From positions 248,001-312,000 of the forward strand of contig JADJLZ010000006.1 of the NCBI GenBank assembly GCA_016709875.1: a stretch of 64,000 nt of DNA. The letters are read 5' to 3'. The stretch is from Planctomycetota bacterium (GTDB lineage Bacteria > Planctomycetota > UBA1135 > GCA-002686595). Positions 26,400 to 35,266 of the stretch are shown here, piece after piece. The position numbers and the translations under genes are program-made. Under the pieces are notes generated by a model. The model was given only the letters and a program-made list of their open reading frames with translations. It searched no databases and had not been told where the DNA came from. Each line of letters opens with the position of its first letter. Position 1 is the first letter of the stretch.

Positions 26400-26812
26400 G
26401 GCTGCACCTGCGCGACGACGAAGCCGATGCGCAGCACGCTCGCGCCAGCGGAGGTCACGTGCGCCTTGCACCAGCGCGCGTTGGAGAGGCTTTCGACGAG
26501 CGTCACCTCGGCGCGCAGCGTCTCGCCCGGGCGCACGACCTTCTTGTAGCGCGCGTCCTCGATGCGCGTCAGCACGGGCAGGCCAGCACCGGGCGTGCCG
26601 GAGAAGAGCAGCGCCGCGCTCTGGAAGCAGAACTCCGCCATCAGCACGCCGGGCAGCACGGGCTGGTCGGGAAAATGTCCCGCGAAGGCCGGCAGTTCGG
26701 CGCTCACGTCCCATTCGGTGAGTATGCGTGTCGCGGACTGTTCGACGATGCGATCGACGAACAGGAACGGCGCACGGTGCGGCAACCCCGCGAGCACGTC
26801 GCTAGAGGCCAC
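26396..26812 (-). CDS. FabZ-like 3-hydroxyacyl-ACP dehydratase
   Basis: A 138-residue hotdog-fold dehydratase forming the enoyl-ACP. The family active site is present: PHRAPFLFVDRI at the N-terminus, then GHFPDQPVLPGVLMAE with His46 and Glu60. It starts at a GTG and overlaps the fabG-like stop by 11 bp, and overlaps fabI by GTGA. Divergence from housekeeping FabZ in the C-terminal half fits a pathway-specific paralogue. Confidence 0.86.
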   Translation of the reverse strand: MASSDVLAGLPHRAPFLFVDRIVEQSATRILTEWDVSAELPAFAGHFPDQPVLPGVLMAEFCFQSAALLFSGTPGAGLPVLTRIEDARYKKVVRPGETLRAEVTLVESLSNARWCKAHVTSAGASVLRIGFVVAQVQP

Positions 26813-27541
26813 CGGTCACCTCCAGCACGCTGCCGTGCACGTAGCTCGCCTGCGGATCGCAGAGCATGCGCACCGCGAAGGCGACCTCTTCGGGCTTGCC
26901 GAAGCGCGCGAGCGGGACGCTGGACAGGTGCTGCTTGCGCGTCTCTTCGGAGAGATCGGCGATCAGCTCGGTCTCGATGAAGCCCGGCGAGACGCAGTTG
27001 ACCGTGATCTTCTTGCGGCCGACCTCCTTCGCGAGCGAGCGCATCAGGCCGATCTGGCCCGCCTTCGAGGCGCCGTAGGCCGTCTGTCCCGCGAAACCGT
27101 GCAGACCGGCGGGGGAGGTGACGAACACGATCCGGCCGTAGCGGCCGCGCAGCATGCTCTGCACCGCGTACTTCGACATCAGAAACGAGCCCGTGAGGTT
27201 CGTGTCGAGCACCGCGCGCCAGTCCTCGGTCTGCGTGAGCGCGAGCAGTTGGTCGCGGCGGATGCCGGCGCAATTGACGAGCATGTGCACGGGGTCCTGG
27301 CCGCGGTCCTCGAGCCCGCGCCAGAAGCCTTCGACGGCCTGCTCGTCGGCGACGTCGAAGCGCGCGAGCTCGAGGCGATCGCCGTGCGCGGCAGCCGCGT
27401 CGCGCAGCGCGCTCGCGGCGGCCTCGTTGCCGGCGTAGGTCGCGTGCACGCGCGCGCCCGCCTCGAGCAGGCAGAGCGTGATCGCGCGGCCGATCCCGCG
27501 CGTTCCGCCTGTGACGACCGCGATCTGGTTCTCGAGCGTGT

Positions 27542-27545
<4 letters not shown>
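26802..27545 (-). CDS. fabG: 3-oxoacyl-[ACP] reductase, FabG-like
   Basis: A 247-residue classical SDR reducing beta-ketoacyl-ACP. TGGTRGIGRA at 12-21, NCAG at 91-94, and the Ser144, Tyr157, Lys161 triad (YGASK) are all present, with the family SPGFIETEL. Start is a GTG overlapping the stop of the CrtI-like gene (GTGA at 27542-27545). Part of the dedicated FAS set. Confidence 0.9.
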
Positions 27546-29016
<1,471 letters not shown>

Positions 29017-29020
<4 letters not shown>

Positions 29021-30408
29021 GTGTGTTGGGCGTACAGGCCGTGGAGGTTCGCCATCGTGATGCCGCTGAGCAGCGTGCCGATCACGCCCACGAGGCCCTG
29101 GTCGTTGCCGACGAGGAACAGGTTGGCGATGCCCGAGAGCCCATCGCGGTGGCGCAGCGGGCTGCCGTACACCGCTCCGCCCGCGTGCGCGGTGTAGCGT
29201 CGGATCGTGCGCGGCGTGAATCCGTCGCGGAAGAGCGTCTGGGGCCGCGGATCGGGCACGAAGCGGGCGCTGAGCTCCTCGAGGCTCGCCGCGGCCGCGC
29301 GCTTGTGTGCCGCGTATTCCTGCTCGGGCAGCTCGGACCAGCGGTCGTGGTTGGCGAGCAGCGTCGCGCGCAACAGACCCTCGGCGGGCTCCTCGCGCGT
29401 CTGGTAGTTGTCGCTGCAGCACAGGACGCCGCTCTCGAAGCCGACGAGCTCGGCGGGTTCCCGCCAGCGCGGGCGCTCGACCTGCGAGAAGAAGGTGATC
29501 GCGGCGTCGTGACCGCGCGCGCGGTGGGGGGTGCGCGTCACGCACAGCGTTTCGAAGATCGTCACCCAGCCGCGGTCCTCCTGCGGGGCGGGCGCGCCCG
29601 CGAGCGCGCGCGTTTCGACCCAGCCGGCGCTCGAGTAGACCTGGTCGCAGGCGAGCGTCTCGCCGCTCTCGAGCTCGATGCCGCGCGCGGCCCCGCCCTC
29701 GACCACGATGCGCCGCACGGGGCAGTTCATGCGCAGCTGCGCGCCCGACTCCTTCGCGCGCGCGACGAGCAGGTCGAGCAACGTCTTCACGCCGCCCTCG
29801 GGCCGCGCGAACCCTTCCAGGTACAGACTGCGGAAGAGGATCACGAAATCGTCCCAGGCGAGGTCCTCGGCCAGGGCACTGCCGTACCACAAGAGCGGCA
29901 GCAGCAGCATCTCGACCAGCTCGGGATCGAGCGTGAACTCCAAGAGGCGCGCGCGCGCACTGGCAAAGGGCGCCTGCGCGTCGAAGGGATTGGCGCTGCG
30001 CACGCACTCGATCAGGCGCGCGAAACCCTCGCGCGAGGCGGGAAAGGCGCGCGCGACCTCCGATTCGAGCAGGCCGATGTCGTTGGAGAACGAGAGCCGC
30101 TCGGCGGGGAACACGACCTCGGAACGCCGCTGCGGCGCGAGCTGGAGCGCCTCGTAGGGGATGCGCAGCTGGCGCAGGATCTTCGCGAGCGGCGTGCCGC
30201 TCGTGCCGCGCGGCACGTAGTTCGTCAGCGCGTGCAGTCCGGTGTCGAAGCGCCTGCCCGCGCGCTTGTACCAGGAGTTGAGCCCGCCCGGCAGCGAGTG
30301 GCGCTCGACGAGCAGCACGCGGCGGTCGAACTGCGCCAGCCGGATCGCCGCCGAAAGGCCGCTCATGCCGGCCCCCAGGACGATGGCGTCGTAGCGCGGG
30401 GCGGACAC
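29017..30408 (-). CDS. CrtI/RetSat-like FAD-dependent oxidoreductase (2)
   Basis: A 463-residue paralogue of the preceding flavoprotein. It has the FAD site YDAIVLGAGMSGLSAAIRLAQF near residues 6-27, then ERHSLPGGLNSWYKRAG and FDTGLHALTNY, and ends LFLVGNDQGLVGVIGTLLSG. Sequence similarity to its partner is clear in both FAD segments but the middle (substrate) regions differ, suggesting two steps on the same chain. GTG start; 17 bp after the ACP stop. Confidence 0.78.
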
Positions 30409-30425
30409 GTCGCGGCCTCTTTCGG

Positions 30426-30695
30426 CTACACGCCGACCTTGGCCGGTCGGTCCTTGAGGCGCGGATGCAGGTACGCGACGCAGCCGTCGAGCGTGGCGAG
30501 CTCCTTGTAGTCTTCCTCGGGGACCTGCACGCCGTAGCGCTTGCGCAGTTCCATCACGATGTCGAGGAAGTCCATCGAATCGAGCGCGATCTGCTCGCGC
30601 AGGCGCACGTCCGACTTGAGGCCCGAGAGCTCCTCGTCGGGGGCGATGGTGCGGATGATGTCCTTGATGGCGTCGACGATCTCTTCGCGGGTCAT
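30426..30695 (-). CDS. acpP: Acyl carrier protein
   Basis: An 89-residue acidic ACP carrying the growing chain. The phosphopantetheine site is Ser40 in LDSMDFLDIV, and the family helix pattern (EEIVDAIKDIIRTIAP...LREQIALDSMDF) is clear. The tail after residue 75 is longer and more basic than in FabD-type ACPs. It lies 22 bp after the FabF-like gene and is probably loaded by the transferase in the same operon. Confidence 0.9.
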   Translation of the reverse strand: MTREEIVDAIKDIIRTIAPDEELSGLKSDVRLREQIALDSMDFLDIVMELRKRYGVQVPEEDYKELATLDGCVAYLHPRLKDRPAKVGV

Positions 30696-30717
30696 GGGTG
30701 CGTTCGGGGGATAGGGG

Positions 30718-31956
30718 CTAGCCTCGGAAACGTCGCAGGACGACGGCCGAGTTGATGCCGAGCATGCCGAAGGAAAGATTGAGAATGTGGTCGACTCGCC
30801 CGAGCTCCTTCGGCTGGTTGGCGACGAGGTTGCGGACCTCGCAGGCGGGGTCGAGGTTGTCGAGGTTGATGGTCGCGTGCGCCCAGCCATCCTGGAAGGC
30901 GGGCAGGTTGCCCGCGAGCTCGAGCGCGCCGGCCGCACCCATGGTGTGGCCGATGAAGCTCTTCGTGTTGTTGACGTGCGTGCGCGCGCTGTCGCCGAAG
31001 ACGGCGCGCAGGGCTTCGCACTCCTGCTGGTCACCCAGCGGCGTGGCCGTGGCGTGGCTCGAGACGATGTCGATCTCGCCCGGGGCGAGCTGCGCGCGCT
31101 TGAGCGCGCCGCGCATGCACTCGTTCTGGCGCTCGGCGAGCGGCAGCACGAAGTCCGCCGCGTCGGAGTTGACGTGCCAGCCGATCAGCTCGGCGTGGAT
31201 GCGCGCGCCGCGCTCGAGCGCGTCCTCGAGGCGCTCGAGCACGTACAGGCAGCCGCCCTCGCTGACGACGATGCCGTTGCGGTCGCGGTCGAAGGGGCGC
31301 GAGGCGCGCGTCGGGTCGGTGTGGCTCGCGAGCGCGCCCTGCGCGCGGAAGCTGGCGAAGATCCCGAAGGTGTGGATGCTCTCCGACACGCCGCCGCCGA
31401 TCGCCTGGTCGATCTCGCCCAGCTGCAGGAGCTGTGCGCCGTGGATCAGGCCCAGGTTGCCCGCAGCGCAGGCAGCGCCGATGCAGTACGCCGGTCCGGT
31501 CAGGCCGAAGGCCAGCGTGACCTCGCCCGCGGGATTGTTGGCCACCGTGCGCGGGTTGTGGTGGTGCGACCAGAAGGAGAGGTCGAAACCGTACTGTGCG
31601 ACTTCGTGGATCTGGTTCTCGGTCTCGACGTTGCCGTGCTCGGTGGTGCCGATGCACACGCCGATGCGCGAGCGGTCGAGCTCGGCGGGCTTCAGGCCCG
31701 CGTCGGCGAACGCGTCGCCGGCGCAGTAGATGCTGATCGAGCCCGCGCGCGTGCCGCGCCGCAGCTCCTTCTTCTTCTGCCAGCGCAGCGTGTCGAATTC
31801 GGCGACGCCCGCGAGCGTGTCCCCGACGTGGCGGATCGACCACTTGCGCACGCCTGAACGGCCCTCGAGCAGCGCCCGGCGGTACTCGGCCAGCGAATTC
31901 CCGTTGGGACTCGCCAGGCCGATGCCCGTGATCACGATGCGCGGCAGCGAGATCAC
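30718..31956 (-). CDS. fabF: Beta-ketoacyl-ACP synthase II (FabF-like)
   Basis: Elongates acyl-ACP with malonyl-ACP by Claisen condensation. The 412-residue protein has the Cys-His-His triad Cys163 (GAACAAGN), His302 (SSHATATPLGD) and His338 (NTKSFIGHTMGAAG), with Lys333. The region FWSHHHNPRTVANNPAGEV is unlike standard FabF and may shape the chain pocket. GTG start overlaps the GbsR-type gene by GTGA (31953-31956). A full initiating KASIII is not seen, apart from OleA. Confidence 0.9.
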   Translation of the reverse strand: MISLPRIVITGIGLASPNGNSLAEYRRALLEGRSGVRKWSIRHVGDTLAGVAEFDTLRWQKKKELRRGTRAGSISIYCAGDAFADAGLKPAELDRSRIGVCIGTTEHGNVETENQIHEVAQYGFDLSFWSHHHNPRTVANNPAGEVTLAFGLTGPAYCIGAACAAGNLGLIHGAQLLQLGEIDQAIGGGVSESIHTFGIFASFRAQGALASHTDPTRASRPFDRDRNGIVVSEGGCLYVLERLEDALERGARIHAELIGWHVNSDAADFVLPLAERQNECMRGALKRAQLAPGEIDIVSSHATATPLGDQQECEALRAVFGDSARTHVNNTKSFIGHTMGAAGALELAGNLPAFQDGWAHATINLDNLDPACEVRNLVANQPKELGRVDHILNLSFGMLGINSAVVLRRFRG

Positions 31957-32693
31957 GTGCGCTTCCTCCGCGCAGTGCGGGCCGCCGGCCGCGGCCGTGT
32001 GGCAGCCGCCGTGCGCGGCGCTTCGTCGGGCTCCTCGGGCATGCGCGCGAGGAGCGTGCGCGCGAGTTCCGCCTGCGCCTGCTTGTCGTCCGCGCCGTGC
32101 GACATCATCTTCGTGGGCACCTTCATGCCCAGGCGCAGCGTCGCGCCGACGGCGCGCGAAAGCAGGCTCTCGCGGTCGCCGAGCGCGCGCTCGACCGAGG
32201 TGAACACGAGCTGCATCACCGCGTCGGCGATCTCGCACGAGCTGATGATCGAGCGCAGCATCAGCACGCGCGGGTCCTTCGCGCCGTAGCGCTTCTGCAC
32301 GTACTCGAGCGTGCTGCGCGCCGCCTGCTTGAAGCGGCCGAGCACGACCTGCTCGCGGCGACGGAAGACGGTGGCGACGATCGAGAGCGTGTTGCCCTCG
32401 GGCGCGTGCACGTGCGCGCGTCGCTGCGGGTCGAAGCTCGTGGCGATCGCGCCCCACTGCGAGAGCTCGTTGATCGTCTCGCTGGTCGCGCCCTGCGAGA
32501 GCCCGAGCGCATTGCAGATCTCGCGCATCGTCAGCGGCTGTCCGGCCAGCACCAGCAGGCCCCACACGCGGCCGTGCACGCGCTTGAAGCCGAAGGTCTT
32601 GAAGAACAGCTCGAAGGTCGGGAGCTCGGCGAGCAGCGGCTCGTCGAGTCCGGCGAACTCCGGCGCTGCCTGGGGGACGGTCTTCTGCGACAT
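31953..32693 (-). CDS. GbsR/MarR-family transcriptional regulator
   Basis: A 246-residue winged-helix regulator. FGFKRVHGRVWGLLVLAGQPLTMREICNALGLSQGATSETINELSQWGAI is the GbsR-type DNA-binding domain; a long helical segment follows and then a Pro/Arg-rich tail. It is the first gene of the 12-gene operon that includes FAS, CrtI-like and oleBCD genes, and a perfect 14-bp dyad 15 bp upstream of its start is the likely binding site, so autoregulation of the whole operon is likely. The effector is unknown. Confidence 0.85.
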   Translation of the reverse strand: MSQKTVPQAAPEFAGLDEPLLAELPTFELFFKTFGFKRVHGRVWGLLVLAGQPLTMREICNALGLSQGATSETINELSQWGAIATSFDPQRRAHVHAPEGNTLSIVATVFRRREQVVLGRFKQAARSTLEYVQKRYGAKDPRVLMLRSIISSCEIADAVMQLVFTSVERALGDRESLLSRAVGATLRLGMKVPTKMMSHGADDKQAQAELARTLLARMPEEPDEAPRTAAATRPRPAARTARRKRT

Positions 32694-32707
32694 GGGGGAG
32701 GGACGGG

Positions 32708-32741
32708 CTCGTGGAGTTCAGATTTTTCTGAACTCCACGAG
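32708..32741. promoter_or_regulatory. Perfect 14-bp dyad, probable operator of the GbsR-type regulator
   Basis: The arms CTCGTGGAGTTCAG (32708-32721) and CTGAACTCCACGAG (32728-32741) are perfectly complementary around the AT-rich spacer ATTTTT, 15 bp upstream of the regulator start and 46 bp after the oleA stop. The shape, an AT-rich centred palindrome, fits MarR/GbsR operators. It could also fold as a terminator for oleA, but no T-run follows on that strand. Confidence 0.6.
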
Positions 32742-32787
32742 GAGCATGACGGCCGGGCCGCCGCCGTTCAAGTGCCCTCCGGCAGGA

Positions 32788-33822
32788 TCAGGAAAGCCCG
32801 AGCATCAGGCAGTGCAGCCCGCTGCCGATGCCCAGGAGGCCCGTGCGCTGCGAGGGGCCGAGGAAGCCCCTCTCCCGGCCCAGGGAGTAGGTGATCGGCA
32901 GCGAGGCCGACCCGATGTTGCCCAGGAATTCGACCGTCGGGAAATCGCGCGCGAGGTCGAGTTCGAGCGTCTCGAACAGGCGCCGGCGGTGCGCCGCGCC
33001 CACCTGGTGGGTGACGATGCGCTCCACATCCTCTCGGCCCCAGCCGAGCTCCTCGAGGTAGAGCGGCCAGGTCTCGCGCGCGAGCGCGTTGCCGGCCTCG
33101 AGCAACGCCTCGGAGTCGGTCTCCATCAGCGGGCCGTCGCCGCTGCCGGAGTGGTCGCCCTGGCACAGCACGTGGTGCTGCGTCGCGGCGCGCGCGAGCC
33201 CGCCGACCAGGCGTGTCGGGCTCGACGCGACGCGCTCGTGCGCGAGCAGCATCGCCGCGCCGCCAGCGCCGATCGTGAGCGAAGCGTAGGCGCGCTTCAG
33301 CTCCGCCTTGCCCGCGCGCGGATCGTCGAGCAGCGCGCGCAGCGTCGACTCGACCAGCGGACCGCCGTCCTCGCCCGAGACGACCAGGCCCGACTCGATC
33401 TCGCCGTGCTCGATCATCGCGGCGACGACGCACAGCGCGTTGGCGAAGCCCAGGCACGCGTTCGAGAGATCGAAGACCGTGCAAGCGGGGGAGAGACGCA
33501 GCCGCTCGTGCACCACCGACGCGGTCGCCGGCTCGAGGAAGTCGCGGCACACGCTCGCGTGCACCAGTGCGCCGACGCGCTCGCGCGGGATGCGTGCGCG
33601 CTCGAGCGCGAGCTCGCCCGCCGCGGCCGCGATCGTGCTCGGGCGCGTGCCGCGTGGATAGCAGCGCCGCTCGCGGATCCCGCTCATCAACTCGAGGCGG
33701 CCGACGTGCAACTTGAGGCGCTCGTAAAGGGGCGCCAGGCGGCCTTCGAGCTCGCCCGAGCCGAGCCGCGCCTCGGGCAAGTGGTGCGCGAAGCTCTCCA
33801 ACCGCACGTGTGCGAAGCGCAT
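32788..33822 (-). CDS. oleA: OleA, thiolase-fold acyl-CoA condensing enzyme
   Basis: OleA joins two long-chain acyl-CoAs head-to-head to a beta-ketoacid, starting olefin synthesis. The 344-residue protein is KASIII-like with catalytic Cys123 (LSNACLGFANAL), His272 (THQVG) and Asn302 (GNIGSASLP). Glu97 (CRDFLEP) sits 26 residues before the cysteine, the same spacing as the OleA-specific base (Glu117/Cys143) in Xanthomonas OleA, which separates it from FabH. A TATCCT box (33838-33833) lies 10 nt upstream of the ATG. It is a separate transcript start from the downstream operon, 94 bp before gbsR. Confidence 0.9.
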   Translation of the reverse strand: MRFAHVRLESFAHHLPEARLGSGELEGRLAPLYERLKLHVGRLELMSGIRERRCYPRGTRPSTIAAAAGELALERARIPRERVGALVHASVCRDFLEPATASVVHERLRLSPACTVFDLSNACLGFANALCVVAAMIEHGEIESGLVVSGEDGGPLVESTLRALLDDPRAGKAELKRAYASLTIGAGGAAMLLAHERVASSPTRLVGGLARAATQHHVLCQGDHSGSGDGPLMETDSEALLEAGNALARETWPLYLEELGWGREDVERIVTHQVGAAHRRRLFETLELDLARDFPTVEFLGNIGSASLPITYSLGRERGFLGPSQRTGLLGIGSGLHCLMLGLS

Positions 33823-33832
33823 GGGGACGCAA

Positions 33833-33838
33833 AGGATA
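33833..33838 (-). promoter_or_regulatory. oleA -10-like box (TATCCT)
   Basis: TATCCT on the minus strand ends 10 nt before the oleA start. It belongs to the recurring set of TANNNT boxes close to start codons in this window; no clear -35 is visible. Confidence 0.4.
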
Positions 33839-33875
33839 GGGGATGGGGGCCTTTCCCGCCCCTCCCCGCTGCGGA

Positions 33876-33903
33876 TTGACGGATGTCAGGATCCGGGGAC
33901 AAT
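33876..33903 (+). promoter_or_regulatory. Probable promoter of dinB
   Basis: TTGACG (33876-33881) and GACAAT (33898-33903) are 16 nt apart and close to sigma-70 consensus, 17 nt before the dinB ATG. The oleA -10 box (33833-33838) points the other way in the same 98-bp divergent gap. Confidence 0.5.
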
Positions 33904-33920
33904 GTGCGGTCCCCCATCCC

Positions 33921-35174
33921 ATGAGCGGCTCCCCGCCCACGATTCTTCACGTGGACATGGACGCGTTCTACGCGTCCGTCGAAATCCGCGACAACCCGTC
34001 GCTCTCCGGCTTGCCGGTTTGCGTGGGCGGGCCCTCGGACCAGCGCGGCGTGATCGCCGCGGCGAGCTACGAGGCGCGCCGTTTCGGCGTGCACTCCGCG
34101 ATGCCCACGGCAGAGGCGCAGCGCCTGTGCCCCGACCTGGTGCTGCTGCCCTGCGACTTCGAGCGCTACACGCAGGCCTCGCGCGAGATCATGGCGATCT
34201 TCCGCTCGTACACGCCGCTCGTGGAGCCGCTCTCGCTCGACGAGGCCTTCCTCGACGTCTCGGGCTGCGAGCGCCTCTTCGGCAGCGCGGTCGAGATCGG
34301 CCGCAAGATCAAGCTCGAGATCCTGCGCGACACGGGCCTCGTCGCCTCGGTCGGCGTCGCACCCTCGAAGTTCCTGGCCAAGCTCGCCAGCGATCTCTCC
34401 AAGCCTGACGGTTTCCGCGTGATCGAGGCGCACGAGGTACGCAGCGTGCTCGATCCGTTGCCCGTCTCGAAGATCTACGGCGTCGGACCGCGCACCGCGC
34501 TGCGCCTGGAGGCGATGGGCGTGAAGACCGTGGCCGACCTCGCGCGCCGCTCGCGCGAAGACGTCGCGCGCGAATTCGGCGCCACCGGTGTCTGGATCCA
34601 CGACCTCGCCCAGGGCATCGACACGCGCCGCGTGACGCCGCGCCGCGAGGAGAAGTCGCACGGCATGGAGCGCACGTTCGCGGACGACATCGCTGACCGC
34701 GAGGAGCTGCGCAAGTTCCTGCTCGAGTTCTGCGAGGAGGTCGCCTTCGGCCTGCGCGACATGGGCCTGCGCGGGCGCACGATCACGCTCAAGGCGCGCT
34801 ACGCGAACTTCACCACGCTCACGCGCACGAAGACGCTCGAGCACGCGACCAACCTCGGCCCGCGCATCTACAGCGTCGCGCGCGAGCTGCTCGAACGCAT
34901 CCCGCCCGGCCCGCTGCGCCTGGTCGGCGTGCAGGTCTCGAACCTCTCCGACGTGCGTCTGCCCGTGCAGGAGAAGCTCTTCGGCGACCTCGAAATGACC
35001 GACAAGGGCCCCGCCCCGCGCGCGACCGACACGCGCCAGCGCATGGAAAAAGTCACCGAGGGCCTCGATCGCCTGCGGCGCAAGTACGCCCAGCGCGTCG
35101 TCGTCCCGGCCAGCCTGCTCGGCCGCGAAAAACCCGTCGGCCGCGACGGGACGAACGGCAAGCTGAAAGTGTAA
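33921..35174 (+). CDS. dinB: DNA polymerase IV (Y-family translesion polymerase)
   Basis: A 417-residue error-prone polymerase copying past lesions. The catalytic acids are in DMDAFYASVE (residues 12-21) and SLDEAFLD; the thumb has the two HhH motifs (IYGVGPRTALRLEAMGVKTVADLARR). The little-finger region ends in a basic tail without a clear beta-clamp motif. The ATG at 33921 (MSGSPPTILHVDMDAF) was chosen from the promoter position; the frame opens earlier but without homology. It converges on polA, which is separated by a 33-bp-arm inverted repeat. Confidence 0.95.
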   Translation: MSGSPPTILHVDMDAFYASVEIRDNPSLSGLPVCVGGPSDQRGVIAAASYEARRFGVHSAMPTAEAQRLCPDLVLLPCDFERYTQASREIMAIFRSYTPLVEPLSLDEAFLDVSGCERLFGSAVEIGRKIKLEILRDTGLVASVGVAPSKFLAKLASDLSKPDGFRVIEAHEVRSVLDPLPVSKIYGVGPRTALRLEAMGVKTVADLARRSREDVAREFGATGVWIHDLAQGIDTRRVTPRREEKSHGMERTFADDIADREELRKFLLEFCEEVAFGLRDMGLRGRTITLKARYANFTTLTRTKTLEHATNLGPRIYSVARELLERIPPGPLRLVGVQVSNLSDVRLPVQEKLFGDLEMTDKGPAPRATDTRQRMEKVTEGLDRLRRKYAQRVVVPASLLGREKPVGRDGTNGKLKV

Positions 35175-35263
35175 TACGGTGCCAGTCCAATCCTCCCACT
35201 AACTCGGCCGCCTCGCGGGGGATGGCGGGGGAGTTAGTGGGAGGATTGGACTGGCACCGTATT
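35173..35263. terminator. Long perfect inverted repeat between dinB and polA
   Basis: Two 33-bp arms (35173-35205 and 35231-35263) are exact reverse complements around a 25-bp GC-rich spacer. The repeat lies between the convergent stops of dinB (TAA 35172-35174) and polA (TAG 35269-35267). It can form a hairpin on both RNAs, so a bidirectional terminator is likely; a mobile repeat is an alternative. A similar structure with different sequence lies at 47339-47407. Confidence 0.65.
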
Positions 35264-35266
35264 CAA

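Noticed and set aside
35173..35263. CRISPR-like repeat
   Set aside because: There is one inverted pair and no direct repeats or spacers.
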